6,787 bases of DNA from Solirubrobacteraceae bacterium (lineage in GTDB: Bacteria > Actinomycetota > Thermoleophilia > Solirubrobacterales > Solirubrobacteraceae): NCBI GenBank assembly GCA_030151725.1, contig JASLDD010000288.1, positions 1-6,787 on the forward strand. The letters run 5' to 3'. The notes under the pieces were generated by a model. That model was not told the DNA's origin and did not search any database. It worked only from the letters and a program-made list of their open reading frames with translations. The translations under genes and the position numbers were made by a program. This document shows, one piece after another, positions 1 to 6,159 of the stretch (its first letter is position 1; the number at the start of each line of letters is the position of its first letter).

Positions 1-537
1 GGCGGCGCGTTTTTGTACGTGCCGCCGGTCCAGAAGGCGGCGTTCGCGGCCTCGAGCTTGTGGCGGTCGAGCGTCAGGCGCCGCGAGAACCACTCGTTCA
101 CGAGCTCAGCGTGGTCGCGGAAGGCGTCCTGCAGCGAGCACAGGATCACGCCGCGCTCGGCCAGCGCCGGGTCGAGCTCCAAATGGACGATCTCGCTCGC
201 GCTCTGCACGATCCGCCCCGCGCGGGGGCCGTCGGGCAGTGTGCGCGTGACGACGTCAGGGACACCCTCCCCCTTGGCCTGGGCGTCGAGTGAGTCCAGC
301 TCCAGCGCCTGCAGCGTCGTCGTCCAGAAGCCCGAGCGCCGCCAGATCGGCAGATCGGAGCTTGCGTAGGCCTCGCGGGCAGCCTCCCGCAGCTGCTCGA
401 GCGTGCGCCCGTCGCCCGCGCCTGCACCGGCGAGCGCGTGGTAGAGGCTTGCCTCGCGGTGGCGCCCTGCCTTGACGTTGACGGGCGCTGCGCCGTTGCC
501 GTTGGTGCTCGGCGCGGGGATGTCGACGGCGCCTGTG

Positions 538-545
<8 letters not shown>
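1..545 (-). CDS. sufD: SufD/SufB-family Fe-S cluster assembly scaffold protein, N-terminal part (3' end outside window)
   Basis: Scaffold subunit that would pair with SufC (and SufB) in the cytosolic SUF complex building Fe-S clusters. Reading leftward from a GTG at 545, about 181 codons are open to the window edge. Seen: a helical N-terminal region with SDLPIWRRSGFW (near residue 65), then GVILCSLQDAF and, near the edge, NAAFWTGGTY. These resemble the SufB/SufD family, where the same places read like 'LPxWRR', 'GVxxxxLxxA' and 'AAFWSGGTF'. The ~110-residue stretch before the beta-helix and the lack of the long SufB-type N-terminus favour SufD. The start overlaps the end of sufC by 8 bases, implying translational coupling; an in-frame GTG at 554 is an alternative and neither has a strong SD. 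The catalytic and scaffold C-terminal half is not visible, so SufB versus SufD stays open. Confidence 0.72.
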
Positions 546-1314
<769 letters not shown>

Positions 1315-1323
1315 GTTCGGTTG

Positions 1324-1818
1324 TCAGGCTCCGGTCGTGAGGGGTTCGATTTGAAGAGTGGGGAGGGACGGCCCGACGGGCATAGTCGGAGCCAGGAGGT
1401 CGGCCAGCGTGGTCTCGCGCAGCGTGGTCACGATCGATGAGCGCACGCGCGTCCACAGCAGCTTCGTGGGGCACACATGCTCGGGGCTGGACTCGCGCGA
1501 GCAGACGATCGATCCGTCCGAGGCCTCCGAGATGCACTCGATCGGGGCGATCGAGCCCTCCAGGGCCTTGACCACCTCGGCCATCGTGATCTCACCGGCG
1601 GGACGTGCGAGCAGGTAGCCGCCGCGTGAGCCGCGACGGGAGTCCACCAGGCCGGCCTTGCGCAGACGCGCCACCAGGTGCTCCAGATAGGCGAGCGGCA
1701 GGCCGTCGTGTGCGGCGATCTCGGCCAGGGGAACGGGGTCTTCGCCCGCGCTGCCGGTGCGCCGAGCAAGCTCGACCATCACGCGTATGCCGTACTCGGC
1801 CTTGGTTGAGAACATCAT
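1324..1818 (-). CDS. Rrf2-family transcriptional regulator (IscR/SufR-like), probable suf operon regulator
   Basis: DNA-binding regulator of the Rrf2 family, 164 residues. The winged helix-turn-helix is clear: the N-terminus FSTKAEYGIRVMVELA, the recognition region around LPLAYLEHLVARLRKAGLV (40-58), and the wing RRGSRGGYLLARP (61-73). After it come three cysteines, C95, C106 and C116, in the region where IscR, NsrR and SufR bind an Fe-S cluster. Their spacing (10 and 9 residues between) is wider than in E. coli IscR. The family normally senses Fe-S status, redox or NO. Its position directly before sufC (9 bp) makes it the likely regulator of this suf unit. Tandem ATGs occur at 1818 and 1815; AGGAAA lies upstream at a usable distance. 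A palindrome abuts the start, suggesting autoregulation. The C-terminal ~20 residues are proline-rich and probably disordered. Cluster binding is inferred, not shown. Confidence 0.93.
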   Translation of the reverse strand: MMFSTKAEYGIRVMVELARRTGSAGEDPVPLAEIAAHDGLPLAYLEHLVARLRKAGLVDSRRGSRGGYLLARPAGEITMAEVVKALEGSIAPIECISEASDGSIVCSRESSPEHVCPTKLLWTRVRSSIVTTLRETTLADLLAPTMPVGPSLPTLQIEPLTTGA

Positions 1819-1823
1819 CGCAA

Positions 1824-1850
1824 GATTTCCTACCTGCGAGCTAGGGTATC
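1824..1850. promoter_or_regulatory. Imperfect palindrome, candidate Rrf2/IscR-type operator
   Basis: The core CCTACCTGCGAGCTAGG (1829-1845) is an interrupted palindrome, CCTAnCTnnnAGnTAGG, flanked symmetrically by GAT (1824-1826) and ATC (1848-1850). Nine of the 12 arm positions are complementary. The outer parts (AT..YY and RRSTAT) resemble the known 25-bp IscR type 1 site. It begins 5 bp upstream of the rrf2 start codon and overlaps the stop codon of the SCO1-like gene. A repressor bound here would block initiation at a local promoter or elongation into rrf2-suf. It is not a typical terminator because no T-run follows on either strand. Confidence 0.6.
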
Positions 1851-2493
1851 AGGGGTGGCTGGGACCTCCATCCAGCTTGGCGATGTCGTGCGCCAGCGAT
1901 TCCGGCGTGAGCTGTTCGGTCTGAAACAGCACGCGTTCGTCTCCCTGAGGATCGATCAGCAGCACCGATGCATAGCGCGCGAACGCGCTGCGCCCGGCGC
2001 TCGCGGGCACCACTTTGTAGGCCCGCCAGACCGAGCGCAGCTGCGCGGGCGAGCCCGTGAGGTAGCGCACGCGCCCCGACAGCGAGACTTCGGCGAGAAA
2101 GCGCCGCACGCTCTCAGGGGTGTCCACGCGGGGGTCGGCGCTCACGATCAGGACGGGGATCGGGCGTGCCAGATCGTCGAGCGCGCCTCGTATCTGCTGG
2201 GCGATGACCACGCAGGGGGCGCCGCACGTCGAATACAGGAATGTCAGCACCACCACATGACCTCGATATGAGGAAAGCGTCGTGTGTCGCCCCACCTCAT
2301 CGGTGAGCGTGAAGTCGCTCGCGAGACGGCCCGCCGGGAGCGCCGCGCCGTCGAAGCCGCTCCCGGCGGACGCTGTGAAGGTCTGCGAGGTCGTGTTGGA
2401 GGACCCGCCGCCGTTCAGGGCGATCAGGAGAACCAGAGCTACAGCCAGTACCACCGCCACGGCCGGCAGGGCGAAACGAGATCGTCGGCTCAT
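1849..2493 (-). CDS. SCO1/SenC-like thioredoxin-fold protein, membrane anchored
   Basis: Predicted 214-residue protein with a short basic N-terminus (MSRRSR), one hydrophobic anchor (about 7-26) and a thioredoxin-fold domain facing outside. Family features: ASDFTLTDEVGR (58-69), LSSYRGHVVVLTFLYSTC with the CxxxC motif C90/C94, and VSADPRVDTPE (117-127), the counterpart of SCO 'SxDPexDTPe'. SCO proteins deliver copper to cytochrome c oxidase or act as thiol reductases. The conserved copper-ligand histidine expected just before the LLIDPQG strand (178-184) is not seen; the segment reads FARYAS. The proline that usually follows the second cysteine is a valine. A redox rather than copper-chaperone role is therefore possible. 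The ATG at 2493 is preferred because it places the anchor at the N-terminus; an ATG at 2568 would add 25 unlikely residues. No SD is seen, and TACTCT (2508-2503) could be a -10 giving a nearly leaderless mRNA. Confidence 0.85.
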   Translation of the reverse strand: MSRRSRFALPAVAVVLAVALVLLIALNGGGSSNTTSQTFTASAGSGFDGAALPAGRLASDFTLTDEVGRHTTLSSYRGHVVVLTFLYSTCGAPCVVIAQQIRGALDDLARPIPVLIVSADPRVDTPESVRRFLAEVSLSGRVRYLTGSPAQLRSVWRAYKVVPASAGRSAFARYASVLLIDPQGDERVLFQTEQLTPESLAHDIAKLDGGPSHP

Positions 2494-2614
2494 GGGCGAC
2501 TCAGAGTAGGCGAGGAGCGCATGTCGCGGTATCGGCGCTTTGGACGGGCGGCAGCCGGTCAAGCCCACATATGCAGGAGATTCGTGCCTTCGGTGGAACT
2601 GGACGAAGGTGGGG
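2494..2614. promoter_or_regulatory. Divergent intergenic region between the SCO1/suf unit and the secreted-protein gene
   Basis: These 121 bp separate two divergently read genes, so both promoters should lie here or close by. On the minus strand TACTCT (2508-2503) is a possible -10 nine bases before the SCO1-like ATG, but no convincing -35 accompanies it. On the plus strand TTGGAC (2540-2545) is -35-like, yet no -10 stands at the right spacing. The plus gene has a good SD, GAAGG (2605-2609), five bases before its ATG. Confidence 0.4.
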
Positions 2615-4069
2615 ATGCGCTCTTACCGACGCTTGCTCGTTGCTGTGGTCGGCGTCCTGGCTCTGTCGGCGACGACCGTAGCCCTCGCGGCCGAACCCGC
2701 TGCCCCGCCTCCGCCCGCCAACGACAACCTCGCGAGCGCCCAGGTCGTCCACAACCTCCCCGCCACGATCGAAGGCACCACGGTGGGCGCGACCGTGGAG
2801 ACACGCGAGACGGAATCCTCGTGTGCCTCCTCGACGATCGGCTCGGTCTGGTACAGCCTGCGCTCCTCCAGCGCCCAGCGAATCGCCGTCGACCTCGAGG
2901 CCGGTGGCGCGCTCGACGGCACGATCGACGTTTACCACGCGGTGCGCTCGCAGCTGATTCCCGTGGGCTGCCACAGGACCGATCCGCACGGCAAGGCATC
3001 CCTCTACTTCTCGGCATCCAAGAACGGGGTCTATGAGATCCGCGTGGCCGCGCTCGCCAACTCTCAGCTGGCTGCGTTCACGCTCGACGTCTTCCTGCCG
3101 ACGCCGGCCGTGCGACCGCCGGGGCTGCCGTTGCCCTCGGGTGGCGTCAGCGGGCATGTGGACCGCATCCAGAACATCAACGCCGCCTACTCGCTCACGC
3201 TGCACTCGGGCGTCAGCTACCTGATCAACCTCGCCAACGAGACCGAAGACGCGTGCGTGAGCGGTGCGCTGTACCCACCCGGGACGCAGTCCTTCGACGA
3301 AGGCTCTCCGCTGGTGCACATCCGCTGCGGTGGCTACCGGCTGTTCACGCCCGGTCCCGGCCAGGGCGGGCGCTACATCTTCGAGGTCACCCCGCGCCTG
3401 TCCCACAACGGCATTCAGCGGTTCCGGCTGCAGGCCGCGCCCGCCGGCCCCGCCGAAACGGCTCCTGGCATTGGGCTCGGCAACTACGCACGCGCGCAAG
3501 GACGCCTCGATGGCAGAGGTGTGCACGTTCTGCGGCTCTACCGCATGGATGTCAGGAGCCACTCCAACCTAACTCTCAAGCTGAGTGCGCCCCAGAGCGC
3601 GGCCTTCAACCTGCAGCTGCGAAACCAGAACGGCTCCGTGATCGCCTGTCAGTGCAACGGCAGCGGCTCGCAGACGCTGCAGCAGCAGCTGCGACCGGGT
3701 CGCTACTACGCCGTGGTGTCGGTCACCAATGCGACTGCGGGCAACTACTCGCTGGTGCGGGAGTCGCGCACCATCACCACGACAAGCCTCTCCTTCTCGA
3801 GCTCCACAGTTGCGCCCGGTCAGGGGGCCGGCATCCAGGTCAAGGTCTCACCAGCTGCATCCGGGCCGGTGACGGTTGAAATCGATCGCTTCGACCCCGT
3901 CTTCGGCTGGCAGTTCTATCGCGAGGAACACGCCTTCGTCAGCGGCGGCACAGCCACCGTTCCCTTCACGCCGCCAGCTGTGGGACGCTGGCGCGCCAAC
4001 GCCTCATACGGGGGCTCGCGCACGGCAAGCCCCAGCGCGGTGGGCTTCTCCTACCTGCTCGTCTCCTGA
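2615..4069 (+). CDS. Secreted protein with three PPC-like beta-sandwich repeats and a C-terminal Ig-like domain
   Basis: Function unknown; predicted extracellular, 484 residues. The ATG at 2615 is chosen because GAAGG lies 5 bases upstream and it yields a clean signal peptide: basic MRSYRR, hydrophobic core 7-24, cleavage likely after ALA25. The mature part starts with a proline-rich linker (AEPAAPPPPA). Domain 1 (about 36-160) opens with NDNLASAQVV and contains SVWYSL, typical of pre-peptidase C-terminal-like (PPC) sandwiches. Domain 2 (about 175-275) and domain 3 (about 285-382) share PPC-like sections such as GRYIFEVTP and GRYYAVVSV. The last ~95 residues resemble an Ig-like domain (STVAPGQGAGIQVKV ... 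GRWRANASYGGS). Cysteines come in pairs, one per repeat (C70/C119, C214/C238, C345/C347), fitting disulfides outside the cell. There is no catalytic motif, LPxTG or membrane anchor. A binding, adhesion or matrix role is possible but unproven. Confidence 0.85.
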   Translation: MRSYRRLLVAVVGVLALSATTVALAAEPAAPPPPANDNLASAQVVHNLPATIEGTTVGATVETRETESSCASSTIGSVWYSLRSSSAQRIAVDLEAGGALDGTIDVYHAVRSQLIPVGCHRTDPHGKASLYFSASKNGVYEIRVAALANSQLAAFTLDVFLPTPAVRPPGLPLPSGGVSGHVDRIQNINAAYSLTLHSGVSYLINLANETEDACVSGALYPPGTQSFDEGSPLVHIRCGGYRLFTPGPGQGGRYIFEVTPRLSHNGIQRFRLQAAPAGPAETAPGIGLGNYARAQGRLDGRGVHVLRLYRMDVRSHSNLTLKLSAPQSAAFNLQLRNQNGSVIACQCNGSGSQTLQQQLRPGRYYAVVSVTNATAGNYSLVRESRTITTTSLSFSSSTVAPGQGAGIQVKVSPAASGPVTVEIDRFDPVFGWQFYREEHAFVSGGTATVPFTPPAVGRWRANASYGGSRTASPSAVGFSYLLVS

Positions 4070-4094
4070 GCGCCACAGCTGCCCAAATGTCCCG

Positions 4095-4122
4095 TTGAAA
4101 GCGCCCCGAATCTCGCTACACT
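4095..4122 (+). promoter_or_regulatory. Sigma70-type promoter for the moeB-cysO operon
   Basis: TTGAAA (4095-4100), a 16-bp spacer and TACACT (4117-4122) match the -35/-10 consensus well, four of six bases or better at each box. They lie in the 97-bp gap before the rhodanese-E1 gene. Transcription would start near 4129, leaving a leader of about 38 nt that carries the SD. Confidence 0.65.
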
Positions 4123-4153
4123 TTCTGAAGTACATGAATCCCTAGCGTGGTTT

Positions 4154-4158
4154 AGGAG
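4154..4158 (+). promoter_or_regulatory. Ribosome binding site of the rhodanese-E1 gene
   Basis: AGGAG stands 8 bases before the ATG at 4167 and fixes that start. It lies in CCTAGCGTGGTTTAGG (4141-4156), whose ends CCTA/TAGG recall the core of the palindrome upstream of rrf2. Confidence 0.8.
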
Positions 4159-4166
4159 TTTTCGAC

Positions 4167-5348
4167 ATGAGTCCGTCAGGCGCGGAGCTTCTCCGCCAAG
4201 TCAAGAGCCAGATCCAAGAGGTCGACCCCTCGGAGGTCAAGGAGCTGATCGACGAGGGCGTGGCGATCATCGACGTGCGCGAGACAGATGAGTTCGCAGC
4301 CGGTCACCTGCCTGGCGCAAAGCATGTGCCCAGGGGCTATCTCGAGTCGCGCATCGAGGGTGTCGTCCCCGACCGCTCCACTCAGGTGATCCTGTACTGC
4401 GCTTCCGGCAACCGCTCCGCCTACAGCGCACGCACGCTGAGCGACGAGCTCGGCTACGAGCACGTGCGCTCGATGACCGGCGGCATAACCCTGTGGAAGG
4501 ACCGCGGCTATGACGTCGTGGTGCCCCGCGCGCTCACACCCGAGCAGCGCGAGCGCTACTCGCGCCACGTGCTGATCCCCGAGATCGGCACCGAGGGCCA
4601 GCAGAAGCTGCTCGACGCCAAGGTGCTGCTGCTCGGCGCCGGTGGGCTCGGCTCGCCCACCGCCCTGTATCTCGCCGCCGCCGGTGTGGGCACGTTGGGG
4701 ATCGTCGATGACGACGTGGTCGATCTATCGAACCTCCAGCGCCAGGTCATTCACTCCACGCAGCGGATCGGCATCCCCAAGGTCGACTCCGCCGAGGAGT
4801 CCATTCACGCGCTCAACCCCGACGTCAACGTCGTCAAGTACCAGACGCGAATCGACGCCTCCAACATCATGGAGATCATCGAGGGCTACGACGTGATTGT
4901 CGACGGCGTCGACAACTTCCCCACCCGCTACCTGCTCAACGATGCCACCGTGCGCCTGAAGATCCCGGTCGTCTCGGCCTCGATCCTCGGCTTCGACGGG
5001 CAGCTGTCCGTGTTCAAACCCTATGACGGCCCGTGCTATCGCTGCCTCTTCCGCGAGCCGCCGCCGGCTGAGCTTGCGCCCTCGTGCGGAGCCAACGGCG
5101 TTCTCGGTGTGCTCCCCGGCACGATGGGTCTGCTGCAGGCGACCGAGGTGGTCAAGCTCATCCTCAACATCGGCGAGCCGGCGATTGGGCGCCTTCTGCT
5201 CTATGACGCGCTGGGAGCGACGCTGACCGAGGTCAAGGTCCACCGCGACCCCGACTGCCCGATCTGCTCGCGCGATCCCGAGGACATCAGAGACGACGAG
5301 CTCGGCGTGTTCCCCGATTACGAGGCGTTCTGCGCGGCGGCCGGGTAG
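4167..5348 (+). CDS. moeB: Rhodanese-MoeB/ThiF (E1-like) fusion, sulfur-carrier adenylyltransferase/sulfurtransferase
   Basis: E1-like enzyme expected to adenylate the C-terminal glycine of a ubiquitin-like sulfur carrier and to pass sulfur to it, giving a thiocarboxylate. Rhodanese domain (about 15-120): IIDVRETDEFAAGHLPGA (34-51) and active-site loop CASGNRS with C78. E1 domain (about 123-370): RYSRHVLIPEIGTEGQ, nucleotide loop GAGGLGS (157-163), D181-D183, DLSNLQRQ (186-193), DGVDNFPTR (246-254), candidate catalytic C307 in SCGANGVLGVLPG, and zinc cysteines C290/C293 and C364/C367. All key residues are present. The classical MoeZ/MOCS3 order is E1 then rhodanese; here it is reversed. The cysO gene starts 18 bp downstream in the same operon, so CysO is the likely partner; MoaD or ThiS elsewhere could be additional partners. 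The symbol moeB follows common naming; function is probably closer to MoeZ. Confidence 0.93.
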   Translation: MSPSGAELLRQVKSQIQEVDPSEVKELIDEGVAIIDVRETDEFAAGHLPGAKHVPRGYLESRIEGVVPDRSTQVILYCASGNRSAYSARTLSDELGYEHVRSMTGGITLWKDRGYDVVVPRALTPEQRERYSRHVLIPEIGTEGQQKLLDAKVLLLGAGGLGSPTALYLAAAGVGTLGIVDDDVVDLSNLQRQVIHSTQRIGIPKVDSAEESIHALNPDVNVVKYQTRIDASNIMEIIEGYDVIVDGVDNFPTRYLLNDATVRLKIPVVSASILGFDGQLSVFKPYDGPCYRCLFREPPPAELAPSCGANGVLGVLPGTMGLLQATEVVKLILNIGEPAIGRLLLYDALGATLTEVKVHRDPDCPICSRDPEDIRDDELGVFPDYEAFCAAAG

Positions 5349-5366
5349 TCTCCCGAAGCGATAGAT

Positions 5367-5645
5367 ATGGCGACGATCAAGATACCCCCGGTGCTGCGCG
5401 CGTCTGTGGGCGGCGAGAAGCAGGTGAGCGCCACCGGCGAGAACGTCGGCGCGGTGCTGCAGGATCTCGCAGCTAACCATCCAGCCACGCAGGATCAGCT
5501 CTTCTCCTCGGAGGGCGAGCTGAACCGCTACGTAAACGTGTATCTCAACGACGAGGACGTGCGCGTGCTCGACGGGCTGGACACGGCGGTGGGGGAGAGC
5601 GACACGCTCGTCATCCTGCCGGCGATGGCCGGCGGCTCGCGCTGA
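5367..5645 (+). CDS. cysO: CysO/MoaD/ThiS-family ubiquitin-like sulfur carrier protein with Gly-Gly-Ser-Arg tail
   Basis: Small beta-grasp sulfur carrier of 92 residues. The sequence matches what I recall of mycobacterial CysO: IPPVLRASVGGEKQVSATGE near the start, then NRYVNVYLNDEDVR (54-67), and ILPAMAGG at the end. CysO carries sulfide as a C-terminal thiocarboxylate to a CysM-type cysteine synthase; MoaD and ThiS serve molybdopterin and thiamine in the same way. The activating E1-rhodanese gene is immediately upstream (18-bp gap, no strong SD, so coupled translation is likely). Odd: the protein does not stop at the di-glycine (G89-G90) but continues with S91-R92. The E1 needs a free glycine carboxylate, so removal of two residues, perhaps by a JAMM/Mec-type protease, would be required. 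No mec or cysM gene is in the window. Confidence 0.85.
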   Translation: MATIKIPPVLRASVGGEKQVSATGENVGAVLQDLAANHPATQDQLFSSEGELNRYVNVYLNDEDVRVLDGLDTAVGESDTLVILPAMAGGSR

Positions 5646-5809
5646 GCTGCAGGACGGGCGCAAGCCAAAAGCAGGCGACGTCACGGGCGCTTCACGATTA
5701 GGGCCGCCAGCCGATCTGGGTGGCGCCCAGGAGCACGAAACACCATGGTGTAGAGGTGGAACTCGTGGAAGTGGTCGACTGCCACCGTCCGCCAGACGCA
5801 AGCCTCGGG
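5646..5809. other. Intergenic region with a stem-loop and a perfect 12-bp palindrome
   Basis: No supported gene. A stem-loop occurs at 5701-5728: CGCCA (5705-5709) pairs with TGGCG (5721-5725), and GGG (5701-5703) with CCC (5726-5728) across a bulged C. It may help end cysO transcription, but no T-run follows. ACACCATGGTGT (5740-5751) is a perfect 12-bp palindrome of unknown role. A minus-strand open frame crosses here without recognisable similarity. Confidence 0.45.
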
Positions 5810-5825
5810 ATATACTCAAGTATAT
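5810..5825 (+). promoter_or_regulatory. Perfect 16-bp palindrome containing a -10 box and the start codon; candidate XRE operator and leaderless promoter
   Basis: ATATACT-CA-AGTATAT is perfectly symmetric (7 bp + 2 + 7 bp). TATACT (5811-5816) matches the -10 consensus at five of six positions and ends 7 bases before the ATG at 5824, so transcription should start at or next to the A of ATG. No SD precedes that ATG, consistent with a leaderless mRNA. A clear -35 is not visible. The overlap of -10, start point and palindrome is the layout expected for autorepression by the XRE protein. Confidence 0.7.
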
Positions 5826-6159
5826 GGATGAGCCTCGAACTCTGATCAGGCGTCATCGCCAGGACGCGGGTCTCAGCCAGGACTCGCTCGCGAGGAGAGC
5901 AGGCATCACCCAGGCAGCTCTCAGTCGTATCGAGTGTGGACTCACTGCGCCCAACTTTGAGACGGTGCGCGCGCTGCTGCTTGCAATGGGCCGGGAGCCC
6001 GAGTTTCAGGCGCGCCGCCTCGGTGGCAGGTGGGATCCAGTGCACCTGTGTGCCTCGCGCCGCCGCTCACCGGATGAGCGCTTCGAGCTCGCACTGTCGG
6101 CAAACCGTCTGGCTGGGCGTCTGCGCGAGGCCGGCGCGGAGGCCAAGCGTGGCGCGTGA
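5824..6159 (+). CDS. XRE-family helix-turn-helix regulator, probable antitoxin-like partner of the downstream nucleotidyltransferase
   Basis: A 111-residue DNA-binding protein. Residues about 5-60 form an HTH_3/XRE domain: LIRRHRQDAGLSQDSLARRAGITQ, then LSRIECGLTAPNFETVRALLLAMG. The C-terminal part (about 68-108) is polar and helical, with WDPVHLCASRRRSPDERFELAL; I do not recognise it as a named domain, but it may contact the partner or oligomerise. The ATG at 5824 is chosen because a -10 lies 7 bases upstream and the HTH would otherwise be cut. The nucleotidyltransferase gene overlaps its 3' end by 11 bases, which implies tight co-translation, as in toxin-antitoxin pairs. The perfect palindrome over the promoter is its likely operator. 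An antitoxin role is inferred from context only. Confidence 0.88.
   Translation: MDEPRTLIRRHRQDAGLSQDSLARRAGITQAALSRIECGLTAPNFETVRALLLAMGREPEFQARRLGGRWDPVHLCASRRRSPDERFELALSANRLAGRLREAGAEAKRGA
6138..6142 (+). promoter_or_regulatory. Ribosome binding site deciding the nucleotidyltransferase start
   Basis: GGAGG lies inside the 3' end of the XRE gene, 6 bases before the GTG at 6149. This supports that GTG over the far-upstream in-frame ATG at 5936. Confidence 0.8.

Noticed and set aside
2494..2568. N-terminal extension of the SCO1-like protein from an ATG at 2568
   Set aside because: It would put 25 polar residues before the membrane anchor and run into the divergent promoter region.
2540..2614. 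N-terminal extension of the secreted protein from an ATG at 2540
   Set aside because: It would bury the signal peptide behind 25 residues; the ATG at 2615 has a good SD.
2501..3562. Minus-strand open frame of 353 codons opposite the secreted-protein gene
   Set aside because: Arg/Gly-rich composition and no recognisable domain; the plus frame has an SD, a signal peptide and PPC-like domains.
4011..4033. GGGGCT...AGCCCC stem-loop as a terminator
   Set aside because: It lies within the last codons of the secreted-protein gene, has no T-run and has an 11-nt loop; probably incidental to GC-rich coding sequence.
4725..5819. Minus-strand open frame of 364 codons opposite moeB and cysO
   Set aside because: Shadow of two well-recognised plus-strand genes; no motif and no SD.
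5698..6045. Minus-strand open frame of 115 codons across the intergenic gap and the XRE start
   Set aside because: No recognisable similarity, and most of it opposes the clear XRE HTH coding sequence.
5936..6148. Upstream in-frame extension of the nucleotidyltransferase from an ATG at 5936
   Set aside because: It would lie almost fully inside the XRE gene in another frame and encode Arg/Cys-rich non-homologous sequence; the GTG at 6149 has a strong SD and fits the family start.
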